64,000 nt of DNA, from assembly GCF_900231835.1 (NCBI RefSeq), contig NZ_OCTN01000001.1:1107747-1171746 (forward strand), read 5' to 3'. Within the stretch, counting starts at the first letter, position 1; each line of letters opens with the position of its first letter. The position numbers and the translations under genes were made by a program. This stretch comes from Pontivivens marinum. Its GTDB lineage: Bacteria; Pseudomonadota; Alphaproteobacteria; Rhodobacterales; Rhodobacteraceae. A model generated the notes under the pieces. It was given only the letters and a program-made list of their open reading frames with translations. It did no database searches and was not told the origin of the DNA. Shown piece by piece: positions 43,014-51,070 of the stretch.

Positions 43014-44551
43014 TCCCAACAGATGCTGCGCGTGTGCGTGAGGTTTGGCTGCTTGCGGCCACCTTTCTGGTGGCGGTGTCCGGCCTGATTTACGAGCTGA
43101 TTGCGGCAACGCTGTCCAGTTATCTGCTGGGCGATTCCGTGCGGCAATTCTCGCTGGTGATCGGGGTGTTCCTATTCTCCATGGGGGTGGGGGCGTGGCT
43201 GTCACGCTATGTCGGGCGGGCGACGCAGGGCTTTGTCTGGACGCAGATTTTGCTGGGTGTGGTTGGCGGTTTTCTGGCGCCGGTTGCCTTTGTCGCCTAT
43301 GGCTGGCTGGGCGATGTGCAGGTGCTGTTATATACGATGCTGATGTTGGTGGGTGTGCTGTCAGGCATGGAAATCCCGCTGATCGCCCGCATTTTAAAGC
43401 AAATCGGTGCGCCGGAATTCCGGTTCGAAAACGTGCTGAGCGTGGATTATGTCGGCGCATTGGTGGCAGCGGTCGCCTTTCCCCTACTGGTGATACCACA
43501 TTTGGGGTTGATGTCGGCCAGCTTGGCATTTGGGGCGCTAAATCTGGCGGTGGCGGGCATATCGCTGTGGCTGTTTCGGGATGAAACGGGGGCCGCGCCG
43601 CGCGTCATCTGGGCATTGGCCTTTGCGGGGTGTCTGGCGGGGTTGGTGCAGTCGGAACGTTTGGTTTCCGTGGCCGAGGCGGCCCTGTACGAAAACGACG
43701 TTATTCTGGCGGAGCAAACCCCCTATCAACGGATCACCGTGACGCAGTTTCAGGACCGCACGCGGCTGTTTCTGGATGGCGCAATCCAGTTCGATACGGT
43801 GGATGAATATCGGTATCATGAGATGCTGGTGCACCCCGCGATGGTGTTGGCACCACGGGCGGCGAATGTGCTGATCCTTGGCGGGGGGGATGGCATGGCG
43901 GCGCGTGAAGTGCTGCGCCATCAGGGGGTTGAGGCCGTCACGCTGGTCGATCTGGACCCTCGCGTGACGCAGTTGTTCCGGCAAAGCGCACCGCTGGCGC
44001 AACTGAACGCGCATTCGTTGAGCGACCCACGCGTGACCATCCTGAACCAGGATGCATGGAAATTTATCGAGGACGTGCAGCAGGTTTTTGATGTCATCAT
44101 CGTCGATCTACCCGATCCGAAAAATGTTGCCCTATCTCGGCTATATACACGCGAGTTTTACTCCCTTCTGGCCGAACGGTTGGCCGCAAACGGGTTGATC
44201 GTGACGCAATCGGGATCGCCGATGTTTGCGCGTGAGGCATTTTGGTCCGTGGAGCGTACATTGGCCGCCGCCGCCAATCCTGTGCAGCCCGGCGCGGGGC
44301 TGCGCACATTGGCCTATCATGTTTATGTGCCCAGCTTTGGCGATTGGGGTTTTGTCATTGCCGCACCCACGGGAATACGGCGTGAATTTCCCAGCCTACC
44401 AAGTGGGTTACGTTATCTGACGGCTCAGGGATGGGCGGCGGCGCAAATCTTTTCACCGGACAGCGCGCCCCTGCCGGTGCAGGTGAACACGATCCAGTCC
44501 CATGCCTTGCTGGCCTATTATCTGGATGGTTGGGATCGCTGGTTTCAGTGA
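43010..44551 (+). CDS. Membrane-fused spermidine-synthase-like aminopropyltransferase
   Basis: A 513-residue protein. The N-terminal 200 residues have about seven transmembrane helices. The C-terminal part is a spermidine-synthase fold: LFLDGAIQFDTVDEYRYHEMLVHPAM, the SAM-site LILGGGDGMAAREVL, VTLVDLDPRV and DVIIVDLPDPKN. It should transfer aminopropyl groups from decarboxylated SAM, possibly at the membrane. The reverse-strand speD gene that would make that donor overlaps its end by 7 bases. Confidence 0.88.
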   Translation: MIPTDAARVREVWLLAATFLVAVSGLIYELIAATLSSYLLGDSVRQFSLVIGVFLFSMGVGAWLSRYVGRATQGFVWTQILLGVVGGFLAPVAFVAYGWLGDVQVLLYTMLMLVGVLSGMEIPLIARILKQIGAPEFRFENVLSVDYVGALVAAVAFPLLVIPHLGLMSASLAFGALNLAVAGISLWLFRDETGAAPRVIWALAFAGCLAGLVQSERLVSVAEAALYENDVILAEQTPYQRITVTQFQDRTRLFLDGAIQFDTVDEYRYHEMLVHPAMVLAPRAANVLILGGGDGMAAREVLRHQGVEAVTLVDLDPRVTQLFRQSAPLAQLNAHSLSDPRVTILNQDAWKFIEDVQQVFDVIIVDLPDPKNVALSRLYTREFYSLLAERLAANGLIVTQSGSPMFAREAFWSVERTLAAAANPVQPGAGLRTLAYHVYVPSFGDWGFVIAAPTGIRREFPSLPSGLRYLTAQGWAAAQIFSPDSAPLPVQVNTIQSHALLAYYLDGWDRWFQ

Positions 44552-44892
44552 CCGCGCTGATGCGCCGTGACGGTGGTACGGGCCGGCGTCAAAGCTTGCT
44601 CTAGATGCGCGGCGGCGCGATGTGGATCGGCATTGCCGCACATAAAGATGTCGATGGCGGCGTAGTCACGTTCGGGCCATGTGTGGATGGTGATATGGGA
44701 TTCCGCCAACAGGACAACGCCGGTGATGCCGCCGCCTTCGAACCCGTGCAGCTCGCAGGACAGGACCGTCGCGCCGGCGGCATGGGCCGCACCGGTTAGG
44801 GCGTCGCGCAGCATTTGCGGATCGGTTAATCCATGGCCGCCAAAATGGTCGATCAGCAGGTGCAATCCGGGGGTGAAGGGGGGCTGGCTCAT
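44545..44892 (-). CDS. speD: S-adenosylmethionine decarboxylase proenzyme SpeD
   Basis: A 115-residue class-1B-type AdoMet decarboxylase. The self-cleavage site is ESHITIHTWPE, where cleavage between E and S gives the pyruvoyl group. A conserved cysteine is in DIFMCG, and CELHGFEGGGITGVVLLAES precedes the site. It makes decarboxylated SAM, the aminopropyl donor. It is convergent with the spermidine-synthase-like gene, overlapping by 7 bases, which is unusual because speD and speE are normally in one direction. Confidence 0.92.
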   Translation of the reverse strand: MSQPPFTPGLHLLIDHFGGHGLTDPQMLRDALTGAAHAAGATVLSCELHGFEGGGITGVVLLAESHITIHTWPERDYAAIDIFMCGNADPHRAAAHLEQALTPARTTVTAHQRGH

Positions 44893-44952
44893 CCGGTGGA
44901 CCCTATTGGATTAGGGGTGCGGGGGGAACTGTCGTTTGGCAGCGAAATGGCG

Positions 44953-44979
44953 GGCTGCTTTCAGGCTGCGTTATGGCTG
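44953..44979. repeat. 27-bp intergenic repeat, copy 2
   Basis: A GGCTGC-rich stretch in the gap between speD and the AbrB-type gene. It agrees with 23306-23332 at 24 of 27 positions. Additional GGCTG units follow up to 44990. Confidence 0.5.
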
Positions 44980-45086
44980 CTATGCGGCTGCGCAGTAAAA
45001 GGGTCAGGTATCGGGGGCTGGTACAATGCAACAATTGGTTGCGAGGCCTGTCGTCGCTATGGTCCGGCCTAAGGTAGGAGTGGACT

Positions 45087-46100
45087 ATGCGTGACGAGGC
45101 AGTACGAACAATACGAGCCCTGATGATCGGGGCGGTTGGTGGCGCACTGGCATGGCTGATCGGTTTGCCCGCGCCGATGCTGATGGGGCCGGCCATTGCC
45201 GTCACGATTGCCGCTGTTGCGGGGCAGCGCATGCATATGCCGGTTCCGCTGCGCGACAGTGCGTTCATCATCATCGGCATTGGCATGGGATCCGGCGTGA
45301 CGCCCGAAACGCTGGAGGCGGTGCGAACATGGCCGGCCAGTGTTGCCTTGTTGGTGGTTGTGGTTGGTGTGATTTTGGTCGCCGGCGCGGCGGCGATTGC
45401 GTGGCTGTTTGGCAAGGATTGGCGGACCTCGGTTCTGGCGGCCTCACCCGGGCATCTGAGTTATGTTCTGGGGCTGGGCGTCGAGATGCGGGCCGATATC
45501 GGCTTTGTGACCGTGGTGCAAAGCCTGCGATTGCTGGCGTTGACGTTGCTGGTTCCCATCGTTGTGGTGTTGGGCGGGCAGGTGGGTGCGCCTGCTGCGC
45601 CGGTGCCGCCATTGGAGTTTCTGCCGCTGGCGCTGTGTCTTGCGGCCTCGGCTGTGGCGGGCCTGATCCTTGCGCGGTTTGGGGTGCCGGCGGCACTGTT
45701 GCTAGGCGGGATGTTTGTGTCCTCGATCGGGCACGGGGCCGGCGTGATCCATGGCGGTGCGCCCGATTGGCTGACAATCCCGGGTTTTGCGATTATGGGC
45801 ACGTTGATCGGCACCCGCTTTGACGGTGCCAACCTAAAGGTATTGCGCGGGGCGCTGGGCGCGTCGGTCGTGTTGACCAGCCTGTCGGTGGCGATTGCGA
45901 TGATTGGGGCGCTGGGCGTTGCCAAGCTGACAGGATTGCCGGTGATGCAGGTGCTGATCGCCTTTGCCCCCGGTGGGGTGGAGACGATGGCCGCCATGGC
46001 GGTTGTGCTGGATGCGGACCCTGCCTTTGTCGCCGCGCATCATGTTTTGCGGCTATTCGTGCTGACCGCCCTGGTGCCGATGGCGTTGCGGTTGCGCTAA
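45087..46100 (+). CDS. AbrB-family membrane transporter
   Basis: A 337-residue integral membrane protein with about ten helices, of the AbrB/AmoA-like family (often called ammonia monooxygenase by error). Typical features are GGALAWLIGLPAPMLMGPA near the N-terminus and the internal repeat with ASPGHLSYVLGLGVEMRADI and AFAPGGVETMAAMAVVLDADPAFVAAHHVLR. The substrate is unknown. It ends overlapping the GNAT gene by 4 bases. Confidence 0.84.
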   Translation: MRDEAVRTIRALMIGAVGGALAWLIGLPAPMLMGPAIAVTIAAVAGQRMHMPVPLRDSAFIIIGIGMGSGVTPETLEAVRTWPASVALLVVVVGVILVAGAAAIAWLFGKDWRTSVLAASPGHLSYVLGLGVEMRADIGFVTVVQSLRLLALTLLVPIVVVLGGQVGAPAAPVPPLEFLPLALCLAASAVAGLILARFGVPAALLLGGMFVSSIGHGAGVIHGGAPDWLTIPGFAIMGTLIGTRFDGANLKVLRGALGASVVLTSLSVAIAMIGALGVAKLTGLPVMQVLIAFAPGGVETMAAMAVVLDADPAFVAAHHVLRLFVLTALVPMALRLR

Positions 46101-46630
46101 GCCTGTGGCGCGATTGTTCGCGTGTACATATCGACATCGGGTGTGGACAGCGCGGCGCTAGCGGTAAATCCGACCTTTTTCAAGACGCGCGCCGATGCGG
46201 GATTATCGCGGCTGACGCCACCGATCAGGCGCAGTTTCGGGTGCTGGTGCAATGTGGCGATCAGGCCGGAAACCAGCTCGGTCGCGTAGCCCTGTCCCCA
46301 TGCGGTTTGCGCGAACAGATAGCCGATATACATCGTGCACTGTTCCGCGTTCAGCGCGTGAAGCATTAGGCCAATCGGCGTGTTCGATCCTGTCGGTGTG
46401 ATCAGCATCACGTCCGCCTTGCTGGCCCGCGCGGTAATCCAGTTTGCGATTGCGTTGTTCTCTGCGCCCAAATGCAGGGGAGGTGGCAGGTGTTGCAATA
46501 CGGCGGGGGTCAGGATTGTGGCCAGTACCTGTTCCAGCGCAGTGCGGCGCCCAGGGTCTGTCAGGTCTGGCAACCAGTGATGGGCAGTCAGGCGTGCGGT
46601 TTCGAACCGGTCAGGGATCACAATTGCCAT
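46097..46630 (-). CDS. GNAT-family N-acetyltransferase
   Basis: A 177-residue GNAT (RimJ/RimL-like) acetyltransferase. The start FETARLTAHHW and the core QTAWGQGYATELVSGLI (acetyl-CoA loop) with RLIGGVSRDNPASARVLKKVGF are typical. The substrate is not determined. It follows arfB on the same strand by 2 bases, so the two are probably co-transcribed. Confidence 0.86.
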   Translation of the reverse strand: MAIVIPDRFETARLTAHHWLPDLTDPGRRTALEQVLATILTPAVLQHLPPPLHLGAENNAIANWITARASKADVMLITPTGSNTPIGLMLHALNAEQCTMYIGYLFAQTAWGQGYATELVSGLIATLHQHPKLRLIGGVSRDNPASARVLKKVGFTASAALSTPDVDMYTRTIAPQA

Positions 46631-46632
46631 TT

Positions 46633-47052
46633 TCAGTCAGGATCGACGGAGCCGCGCAGGGCTTTTTTCTGACCGGTGGCCTTTTTCGCCTCGATCCGGC
46701 GGCGCTGACTGGCGCGGGTCGGTTTGGTGGGGATGCGCCGTTTGGGGCGGTGCAGGGCGGCGCGGATCATGTCGATCAGCTTTTGTTCTGCATCTTCACG
46801 ATTCATTAACTGCGAGCGGTGTTTCTCGGAGGTGATGATCAGCGCGCCCTCCTTGGTCCATTTGCGGCCGGCGATGCGGCGCAGGCGTGCCTTTACATCA
46901 CCGGGCAAATTAGGGGAACGCTCTGCCTCGAAGCGCAGTTCCACGGCCGTCGAAACCTTGTTGACGTTTTGCCCGCCGGGGCCGGAGGATCGGACGAACT
47001 GCTCTGTCAGCTCCCAATCCTGTAGGGTGATGTTATCCGTGATGACGATCAT
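46633..47052 (-). CDS. arfB: Alternative ribosome-rescue factor ArfB (YaeJ)
   Basis: A 139-residue class-I release-factor-like protein that hydrolyses peptidyl-tRNA on stalled ribosomes. The catalytic GGQ is in SSGPGGQNVNKVSTAVELRF. A lysine/arginine-rich C-terminal tail (TKPTRASQRRRIEAKKATGQKKALRGS), which threads into the mRNA channel, is present as in ArfB. The ATG at 47052 is preferred over the longer frame. It is followed by a GNAT gene. Confidence 0.93.
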   Translation of the reverse strand: MIVITDNITLQDWELTEQFVRSSGPGGQNVNKVSTAVELRFEAERSPNLPGDVKARLRRIAGRKWTKEGALIITSEKHRSQLMNREDAEQKLIDMIRAALHRPKRRIPTKPTRASQRRRIEAKKATGQKKALRGSVDPD

Positions 47053-47070
47053 CGTATTTTCCACAATGAG

Positions 47071-47096
47071 AAAGGGGCCACATCTGCGGCCCCTTT
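47071..47096. terminator. Hairpin upstream of arfB
   Basis: AAAGGGGCC (47071-47079) and GGCCCCTTT (47088-47096) form a perfect 9-bp stem. On the minus strand the 3' arm ends in TTTC, like a terminator of the unit that carries the 18-codon ORF. It lies 18 bases before the arfB start and so could also attenuate arfB. Confidence 0.55.
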
Positions 47097-47177
47097 CCGT
47101 ATTAAATTTCGTGAGCTGGGGCGAATGACCGGAGGTCACTGACCTGAGCGAAAGGAAAGCTGTCGGGGGTTGCCCCG

Positions 47178-47234
47178 TCAGCCACGTACCTCGCGCTTGA
47201 ACCCGACCACATGCTCCTGCATCCCACTAGACAT
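47178..47234 (-). CDS. 18-codon ORF with extended Shine-Dalgarno
   Basis: The frame encodes MSSGMQEHVVGFKREVRG and a TGA. Its ribosome site is GAAAGGAGGTGA (47250-47239), the 12-base complement of the 16S rRNA 3' end, ending 4 bases before the ATG. Just upstream on the RNA, CACCCTCCTAGGTG (47276-47263) could fold on itself or pair with the SD, suggesting control of access. It could be a real micropeptide or a ribosome-binding regulatory RNA. No homologue is recognised. Confidence 0.5.
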   Translation of the reverse strand: MSSGMQEHVVGFKREVRG

Positions 47235-47294
47235 CAGGTCACCTCCTTTCAGTTGTTACGTTCACCTAGGAGGGTGCCACATCTAGTGGATAAA

Positions 47295-47909
47295 TCAAGC
47301 CTCGACTTGACGCAGTGCGGCACGGAACGGAATCAGCGCCAGCAGGCCCAGCCCGATTTTCACGCCAAAGTCCGCAACGGCAAGGCTGATCCACAGTGGC
47401 AATTCAGGGCCAACACCCAGCAATGGCACGATATCGCGGGCCCAGCCATTTGGCTGCGCAGGGTCCAGAAACACAAAGGCGGCCGAAAACGCGATGCCGA
47501 AAAACAGCGTTGTATCCAGCGCAGACCCGACCAGCGACGAGGCCAGCGGCGCACGCCACCATTCCCGCGCCCGCAGCCGGTTAAAGATCGCAACATCCAC
47601 CAATTGCGCCGTCAGGAACGCGATGCCGGAACCCAGCGCGACGCGCAGCGTGACCAGCGGGCCGAACTCACCCTGAATCTGGCTGCCGATCAGCGAGCAT
47701 GCGACGCCAACCGCAAAACCGGTCAGCACAACGCGGCGCGCGGTATCGCGGCCCAGAAAGCGGTTGGTCAGATCGGTGACCAGAAACGCCACCGGATAGG
47801 TAAACGCGCCCCAAGTCAGCCAACTACCCAGCAGGTGTTGGACAAGAATATTGGAGGCAACAACAACGGCGGCCATCGCGGCAACACCGATAATAAATCC
47901 ACGGGACAT
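47295..47909 (-). CDS. Queuosine precursor transporter (VUT/YhhQ family)
   Basis: A 204-residue membrane protein with six helices. It has family blocks such as NILVQHLLGSWLTWGAFTYPVAFLVTDLTNRFLGRDTARRVV and ASSLVGSALDTTLFFGIAFSAAF. Members import preQ0 or preQ1 for queuosine tRNA modification. The start at 47909 has AAAGGA 7 bases upstream. A preQ1-I riboswitch directly before the gene supports this function strongly. Confidence 0.92.
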   Translation of the reverse strand: MSRGFIIGVAAMAAVVVASNILVQHLLGSWLTWGAFTYPVAFLVTDLTNRFLGRDTARRVVLTGFAVGVACSLIGSQIQGEFGPLVTLRVALGSGIAFLTAQLVDVAIFNRLRAREWWRAPLASSLVGSALDTTLFFGIAFSAAFVFLDPAQPNGWARDIVPLLGVGPELPLWISLAVADFGVKIGLGLLALIPFRAALRQVEA

Positions 47910-47916
47910 GGGATAT

Positions 47917-47953
47917 CCTTTCCGTTTTTTATAGAGGGTCGCGGAAGACCTCT
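47917..47953 (-). promoter_or_regulatory. preQ1-I riboswitch of the queuosine transporter
   Basis: The transcribed strand reads AGAGG (47953-47949), loop UCUUCCGCGAC, CCUCU (47937-47933), then an A-rich linker AUAAAAAAC and CGGAA. This is the preQ1 class-I layout: a 5-bp P1 (AGAGG/CCUCU), an A-rich tail and a pseudoknot in which loop UUCCG pairs with CGGAA. The last part merges with the ribosome site AAAGGA, so preQ1 binding should hide it and stop translation. Confidence 0.9.
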
Positions 47954-48014
47954 CCCTCCGACATGGGGGATTGCGGGGGCTTAGTAGCAATATCGCCCCC
48001 GCGCAATAGGGCCG

Positions 48015-48629
48015 TTACGGAACAGGTAGGTCCAGATCGGTCAGAACCGTGCGCAGGCCCGCCGGTTGCGTAAAAATATGGGTTTGCCAGCCATGTTGTG
48101 CGGCAGCGGCGGTATTTTCGGGTTTATCGTCGATAAACAGCAATTGAGGGCCGCTGAAACCGCAATCGGCCTCGACCATCTGATAGATTTCCGCATCGGG
48201 TTTGGCGGTGCGCATGTGGCCCGAAATATAGCGCCGGTCGAATTCGGTCAGGAACGGATAGCAGGTTTCGGCATAGGCGAAGCTTTCCACGCCGAAATTG
48301 CTGAGCGCATAGCAGGGCACGCCGTTCGCACGCAGGGTGCGCAGCATTTCAACGCTGTCGTCAATCACGGGGCTGGCCATTTCGATCCAGCGATCATGCC
48401 ACAGGCGGATCATGTTGGCCCATTCGGGGAATTTTTCCGCGTGGGCATAGATCGTTTCGCGGAACGGTGCGCCGCGATCAATCTGGTCGTTCATTTCATG
48501 CGGATCAACGGCGGCGAAGAAGCGGTCCATTTCCTCTGCGGGCATGATTTGTGCGTATAGACGTTCGGGCCGCCATTGGATCAGGACATTGCCAATATCA
48601 AAGATGACGGCGCTGGGGGTGTTACTCAT
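48015..48629 (-). CDS. HAD-superfamily hydrolase
   Basis: A 204-residue haloacid-dehalogenase-fold enzyme (subfamily IA). Motif I is VIFDIGNVLIQW, motif II is YALSNFGVES, motif III has the lysine in RTAKPDAEIYQ, and motif IV is LLFIDDKPENTAAA. A small helical cap lies between motifs I and II. It is probably a phosphatase of unknown substrate. The start overlaps the end of the nitroreductase gene by 8 bases, so they are coupled. Confidence 0.87.
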   Translation of the reverse strand: MSNTPSAVIFDIGNVLIQWRPERLYAQIMPAEEMDRFFAAVDPHEMNDQIDRGAPFRETIYAHAEKFPEWANMIRLWHDRWIEMASPVIDDSVEMLRTLRANGVPCYALSNFGVESFAYAETCYPFLTEFDRRYISGHMRTAKPDAEIYQMVEADCGFSGPQLLFIDDKPENTAAAAQHGWQTHIFTQPAGLRTVLTDLDLPVP

Positions 48630-49287
48630 GCAAGGTCAGCCATTCGGTTTGGGGCGCACGTTCGGTCTCGAACGTGGCGAGGGGGTGGGCCGGATCGGGG
48701 ATGCCAATCGCCAGCCCGCAGAACAACATTAGGTCAGGCGGGGTATCGCAAAAGTCGGTGACGGCTGTGTGATGCATGGCCCATGCCTCCTGCGGGCACG
48801 AGGCGAGGCCGTCCTCAACCAGCAACAGCATCAGCGTTTGCAAAAATCCGCCAAGGTCGGACCATTGCGCCGCGCCCATCATGCGGTCGGTAAACAGGAA
48901 CAGACCGGCGGGCGCGTCGAAAAACCGCCAATTGCGGTGAAACCACTCCAGCCGCTTGGCTTTATCCGTGCGTGGGATGCCCAGACGCGCATACATCTGT
49001 TCCCCCACAGCAAAGCGGCGCGTGCGGTAGGGCTCACTCAACGAGGGCGGATAGATCGGGTATTCCAGCGGATCGGTTTGCCCTGCATCCAGTCGGGGGG
49101 CCATGGTGGCGTGGAACCGCGTCATGGCCGCACCGTTCAGCAGGTGCACATGCCATGGCTGTAGATTGCCGCCCGATGGTGCCCGCGATGCCTGCGCGAT
49201 CAGCCGCGTTAGGCGGGCGGTTTCGATGGGCGTATCCAGAAAGGCGCGGGTGGACCGGCGTTTGGATAGTGCGTCGGAAACGTGCAT
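48622..49287 (-). CDS. Nitroreductase-family FMN protein
   Basis: A 221-residue nitroreductase (FMN-dependent NAD(P)H oxidoreductase). The FMN-binding start SKRRSTRAFLDTPIETARLTRLIAQASRAPSGGNLQPWHVHLL and the C-terminal DLMLFCGLAIGIPDPAHPLATFETERAP are typical. The substrate is unknown. The ATG at 49287 is chosen because the frame start at 49299 adds only four residues lacking the usual start. Confidence 0.87.
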   Translation of the reverse strand: MHVSDALSKRRSTRAFLDTPIETARLTRLIAQASRAPSGGNLQPWHVHLLNGAAMTRFHATMAPRLDAGQTDPLEYPIYPPSLSEPYRTRRFAVGEQMYARLGIPRTDKAKRLEWFHRNWRFFDAPAGLFLFTDRMMGAAQWSDLGGFLQTLMLLLVEDGLASCPQEAWAMHHTAVTDFCDTPPDLMLFCGLAIGIPDPAHPLATFETERAPQTEWLTLHE

Positions 49288-49367
49288 TGTGCCCCTCACA
49301 TCTTTGGCCGCGACGGGCCTATTCTATCCGTGTTAGGCGAGGCTTTCCTATACGCAAAGGGTGGGTC

Positions 49368-50228
49368 ATGGATTTTCGCGCTATTCTGATGGGCGTCAGC
49401 TTCGCGCTGATCTGGTCCTCTGCCTTTACCTCGGCCAAGATTGCGGTGGTGTACGCCCCGCCCTTTGCCATTTTGAGCGTGCGATTTCTGGTTTCCGGCC
49501 TGTTGGCGGTGGGCATTGCATGGGCGCTGGGCCAGCGGGCGCATTTAACGCGCAAGCAATGGATCGCTGTCGTGTTGTTCGGGGTCCTGCAAAACGTGAT
49601 GTATCTGGGTGGTAACTTCTTTGCCGCGCAGGTGATTGATGCATCCTTGGCGGTCATCATTGCCAGTTTGCTGCCGCTGTTGGTGGCCGGCATAAACGGG
49701 CTGCGCGGTGAGCGGTTGGGCTGGATCGCGATGTTGGGCCTGTTTGCGGGTTTGGCCGGTGTGGTGCTGATTATGGGTACGCGGATCAGTGGCGGTGCCG
49801 ATCTGGGCGGTGTTTTGATTATCGTGGGGGCCGTGCTGGCACTGACCATGGCGACGCTGCTGGTGCAGGGGGCGTCCTCGGGCGATAATATCATCATGGT
49901 GGTTGGATTGCAGATGCTGGTCGGGTCCTCAGTTCTGTTTCCGTTGAGCCTGGCGACCGAGGTTTGGGTCGTGGACTGGCAATGGCAGTTAATCGCGGCG
50001 TGGACCTATACCACGCTGGTTCCGGGCCTGTTGGCGACAATCATCTGGTTCGAGCTGGTAAAACGTATCGGGGCCACGCGGGCGGCGACGTTCCATTTCC
50101 TTAACCCGTTTTTGGGCGTGGCGATTGCCAGTGTTGTACTGGGCGAGGCGCTGGGCCTGCGCGATGTGATCGGCGTCATGATTATCATGGCCGGTATTTT
50201 CGCGGTGCAGATGGCACGGGGACGTTGA
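49368..50228 (+). CDS. DMT-superfamily permease (EamA domains)
   Basis: A 286-residue ten-helix protein with two EamA repeats, MDFRAILMGVSFALIWSSAF at the start and RAATFHFLNPFLGVAIASVVLGEALGLRDVIGVMIIMAG near the end. It is a probable metabolite exporter. The start has GGGTGGG just before the ATG. It is divergent from the nitroreductase gene. Confidence 0.87.
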   Translation: MDFRAILMGVSFALIWSSAFTSAKIAVVYAPPFAILSVRFLVSGLLAVGIAWALGQRAHLTRKQWIAVVLFGVLQNVMYLGGNFFAAQVIDASLAVIIASLLPLLVAGINGLRGERLGWIAMLGLFAGLAGVVLIMGTRISGGADLGGVLIIVGAVLALTMATLLVQGASSGDNIIMVVGLQMLVGSSVLFPLSLATEVWVVDWQWQLIAAWTYTTLVPGLLATIIWFELVKRIGATRAATFHFLNPFLGVAIASVVLGEALGLRDVIGVMIIMAGIFAVQMARGR

Positions 50229-50287
50229 GTGTCAGGCCCGGCTGCGGTTCTATTGCGGGAATAAACCGATAGCAGGAGATTTGAGCC

Positions 50288-51070
50288 ATGACCTTTACCG
50301 AAATTAACGGCGTTGCGATCCATTATGACTGGCGCGCGGGCAGTGGAATGCCGGTGGTGTTCCTGAATTCGCTAGGTACGGATTTTCGGATTTGGGACGG
50401 GGTTGTTGCACAAATTGGCGATGCGCCGATCCTGCGGATGGACAAGCAGGGGCACGGGTTGAGCGGCTTGGCCCCCTTGGACATGGACCGCTTGGTCGCG
50501 GATGCGGCGGCGCTGATGGATCAGTTGAATATCGGGCCAGCGGTGATTTGTGGTGTTTCCGTTGGCGGAATGATCGCGCAGGGTTTGGCCATCACTCGGC
50601 CCGATCTGGTGGCAGGGCTGGTTCTGTGCTGCACCGGTGCGACCATCGGCACGGATGAGATTTGGAACGACCGGATCGAGGCAACGATGACCGGCGGGTT
50701 GGAGCCGATGGGCGATGCGGTGATGCAGCGCTGGTTCTCGCCTGATTTCCACGCACAGCGCGCGGTGGAGATGGCCGGCTATCGCAACATGTTGGTGCGC
50801 ACCCCTGCGCCGGGCTACGCCGCCGTCAGCGCCGCCATTCGGGACGCTGATTTTACCCAAGGCGCGACGGGTATCACCGTGCCGACGATCTGTGTCGCGG
50901 GTGAGGAGGACAACGCCACCCCGCCCGCGTTGGTACGCACCCTTTCAGGTCTGATTGCGGGATCGACGCTTTATGTCATTTCCGCCGTTGGTCATTTGCC
51001 GGGGGTCGAGGTGCCGCATGAGGTGGCGCAGCGTGTCATTACGATACGCACACAGGTTGGGGTGGCCTAG
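50288..51070 (+). CDS. Alpha/beta-hydrolase, 3-oxoadipate enol-lactonase-like
   Basis: A 260-residue alpha/beta-fold hydrolase close to PcaD, which opens 3-oxoadipate enol-lactone in the protocatechuate pathway. The nucleophile elbow is GVSVGGM. Other blocks are PVVFLNSLGTDFRIWDGV, RMDKQGHGLS, and a C-terminal histidine in SAVGHLPGVE, with the acid probably in AGEEDNATPP. No other pca genes are near, so the pathway role is uncertain. Its stop overlaps the guanidinium exporter gene by 4 bases. Confidence 0.8.
   Translation: MTFTEINGVAIHYDWRAGSGMPVVFLNSLGTDFRIWDGVVAQIGDAPILRMDKQGHGLSGLAPLDMDRLVADAAALMDQLNIGPAVICGVSVGGMIAQGLAITRPDLVAGLVLCCTGATIGTDEIWNDRIEATMTGGLEPMGDAVMQRWFSPDFHAQRAVEMAGYRNMLVRTPAPGYAAVSAAIRDADFTQGATGITVPTICVAGEEDNATPPALVRTLSGLIAGSTLYVISAVGHLPGVEVPHEVAQRVITIRTQVGVA

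Noticed and set aside
43010..44551. Ordinary soluble spermidine synthase SpeE
   Set aside because: The N-terminal 200 residues form about seven membrane helices, which soluble SpeE lacks.
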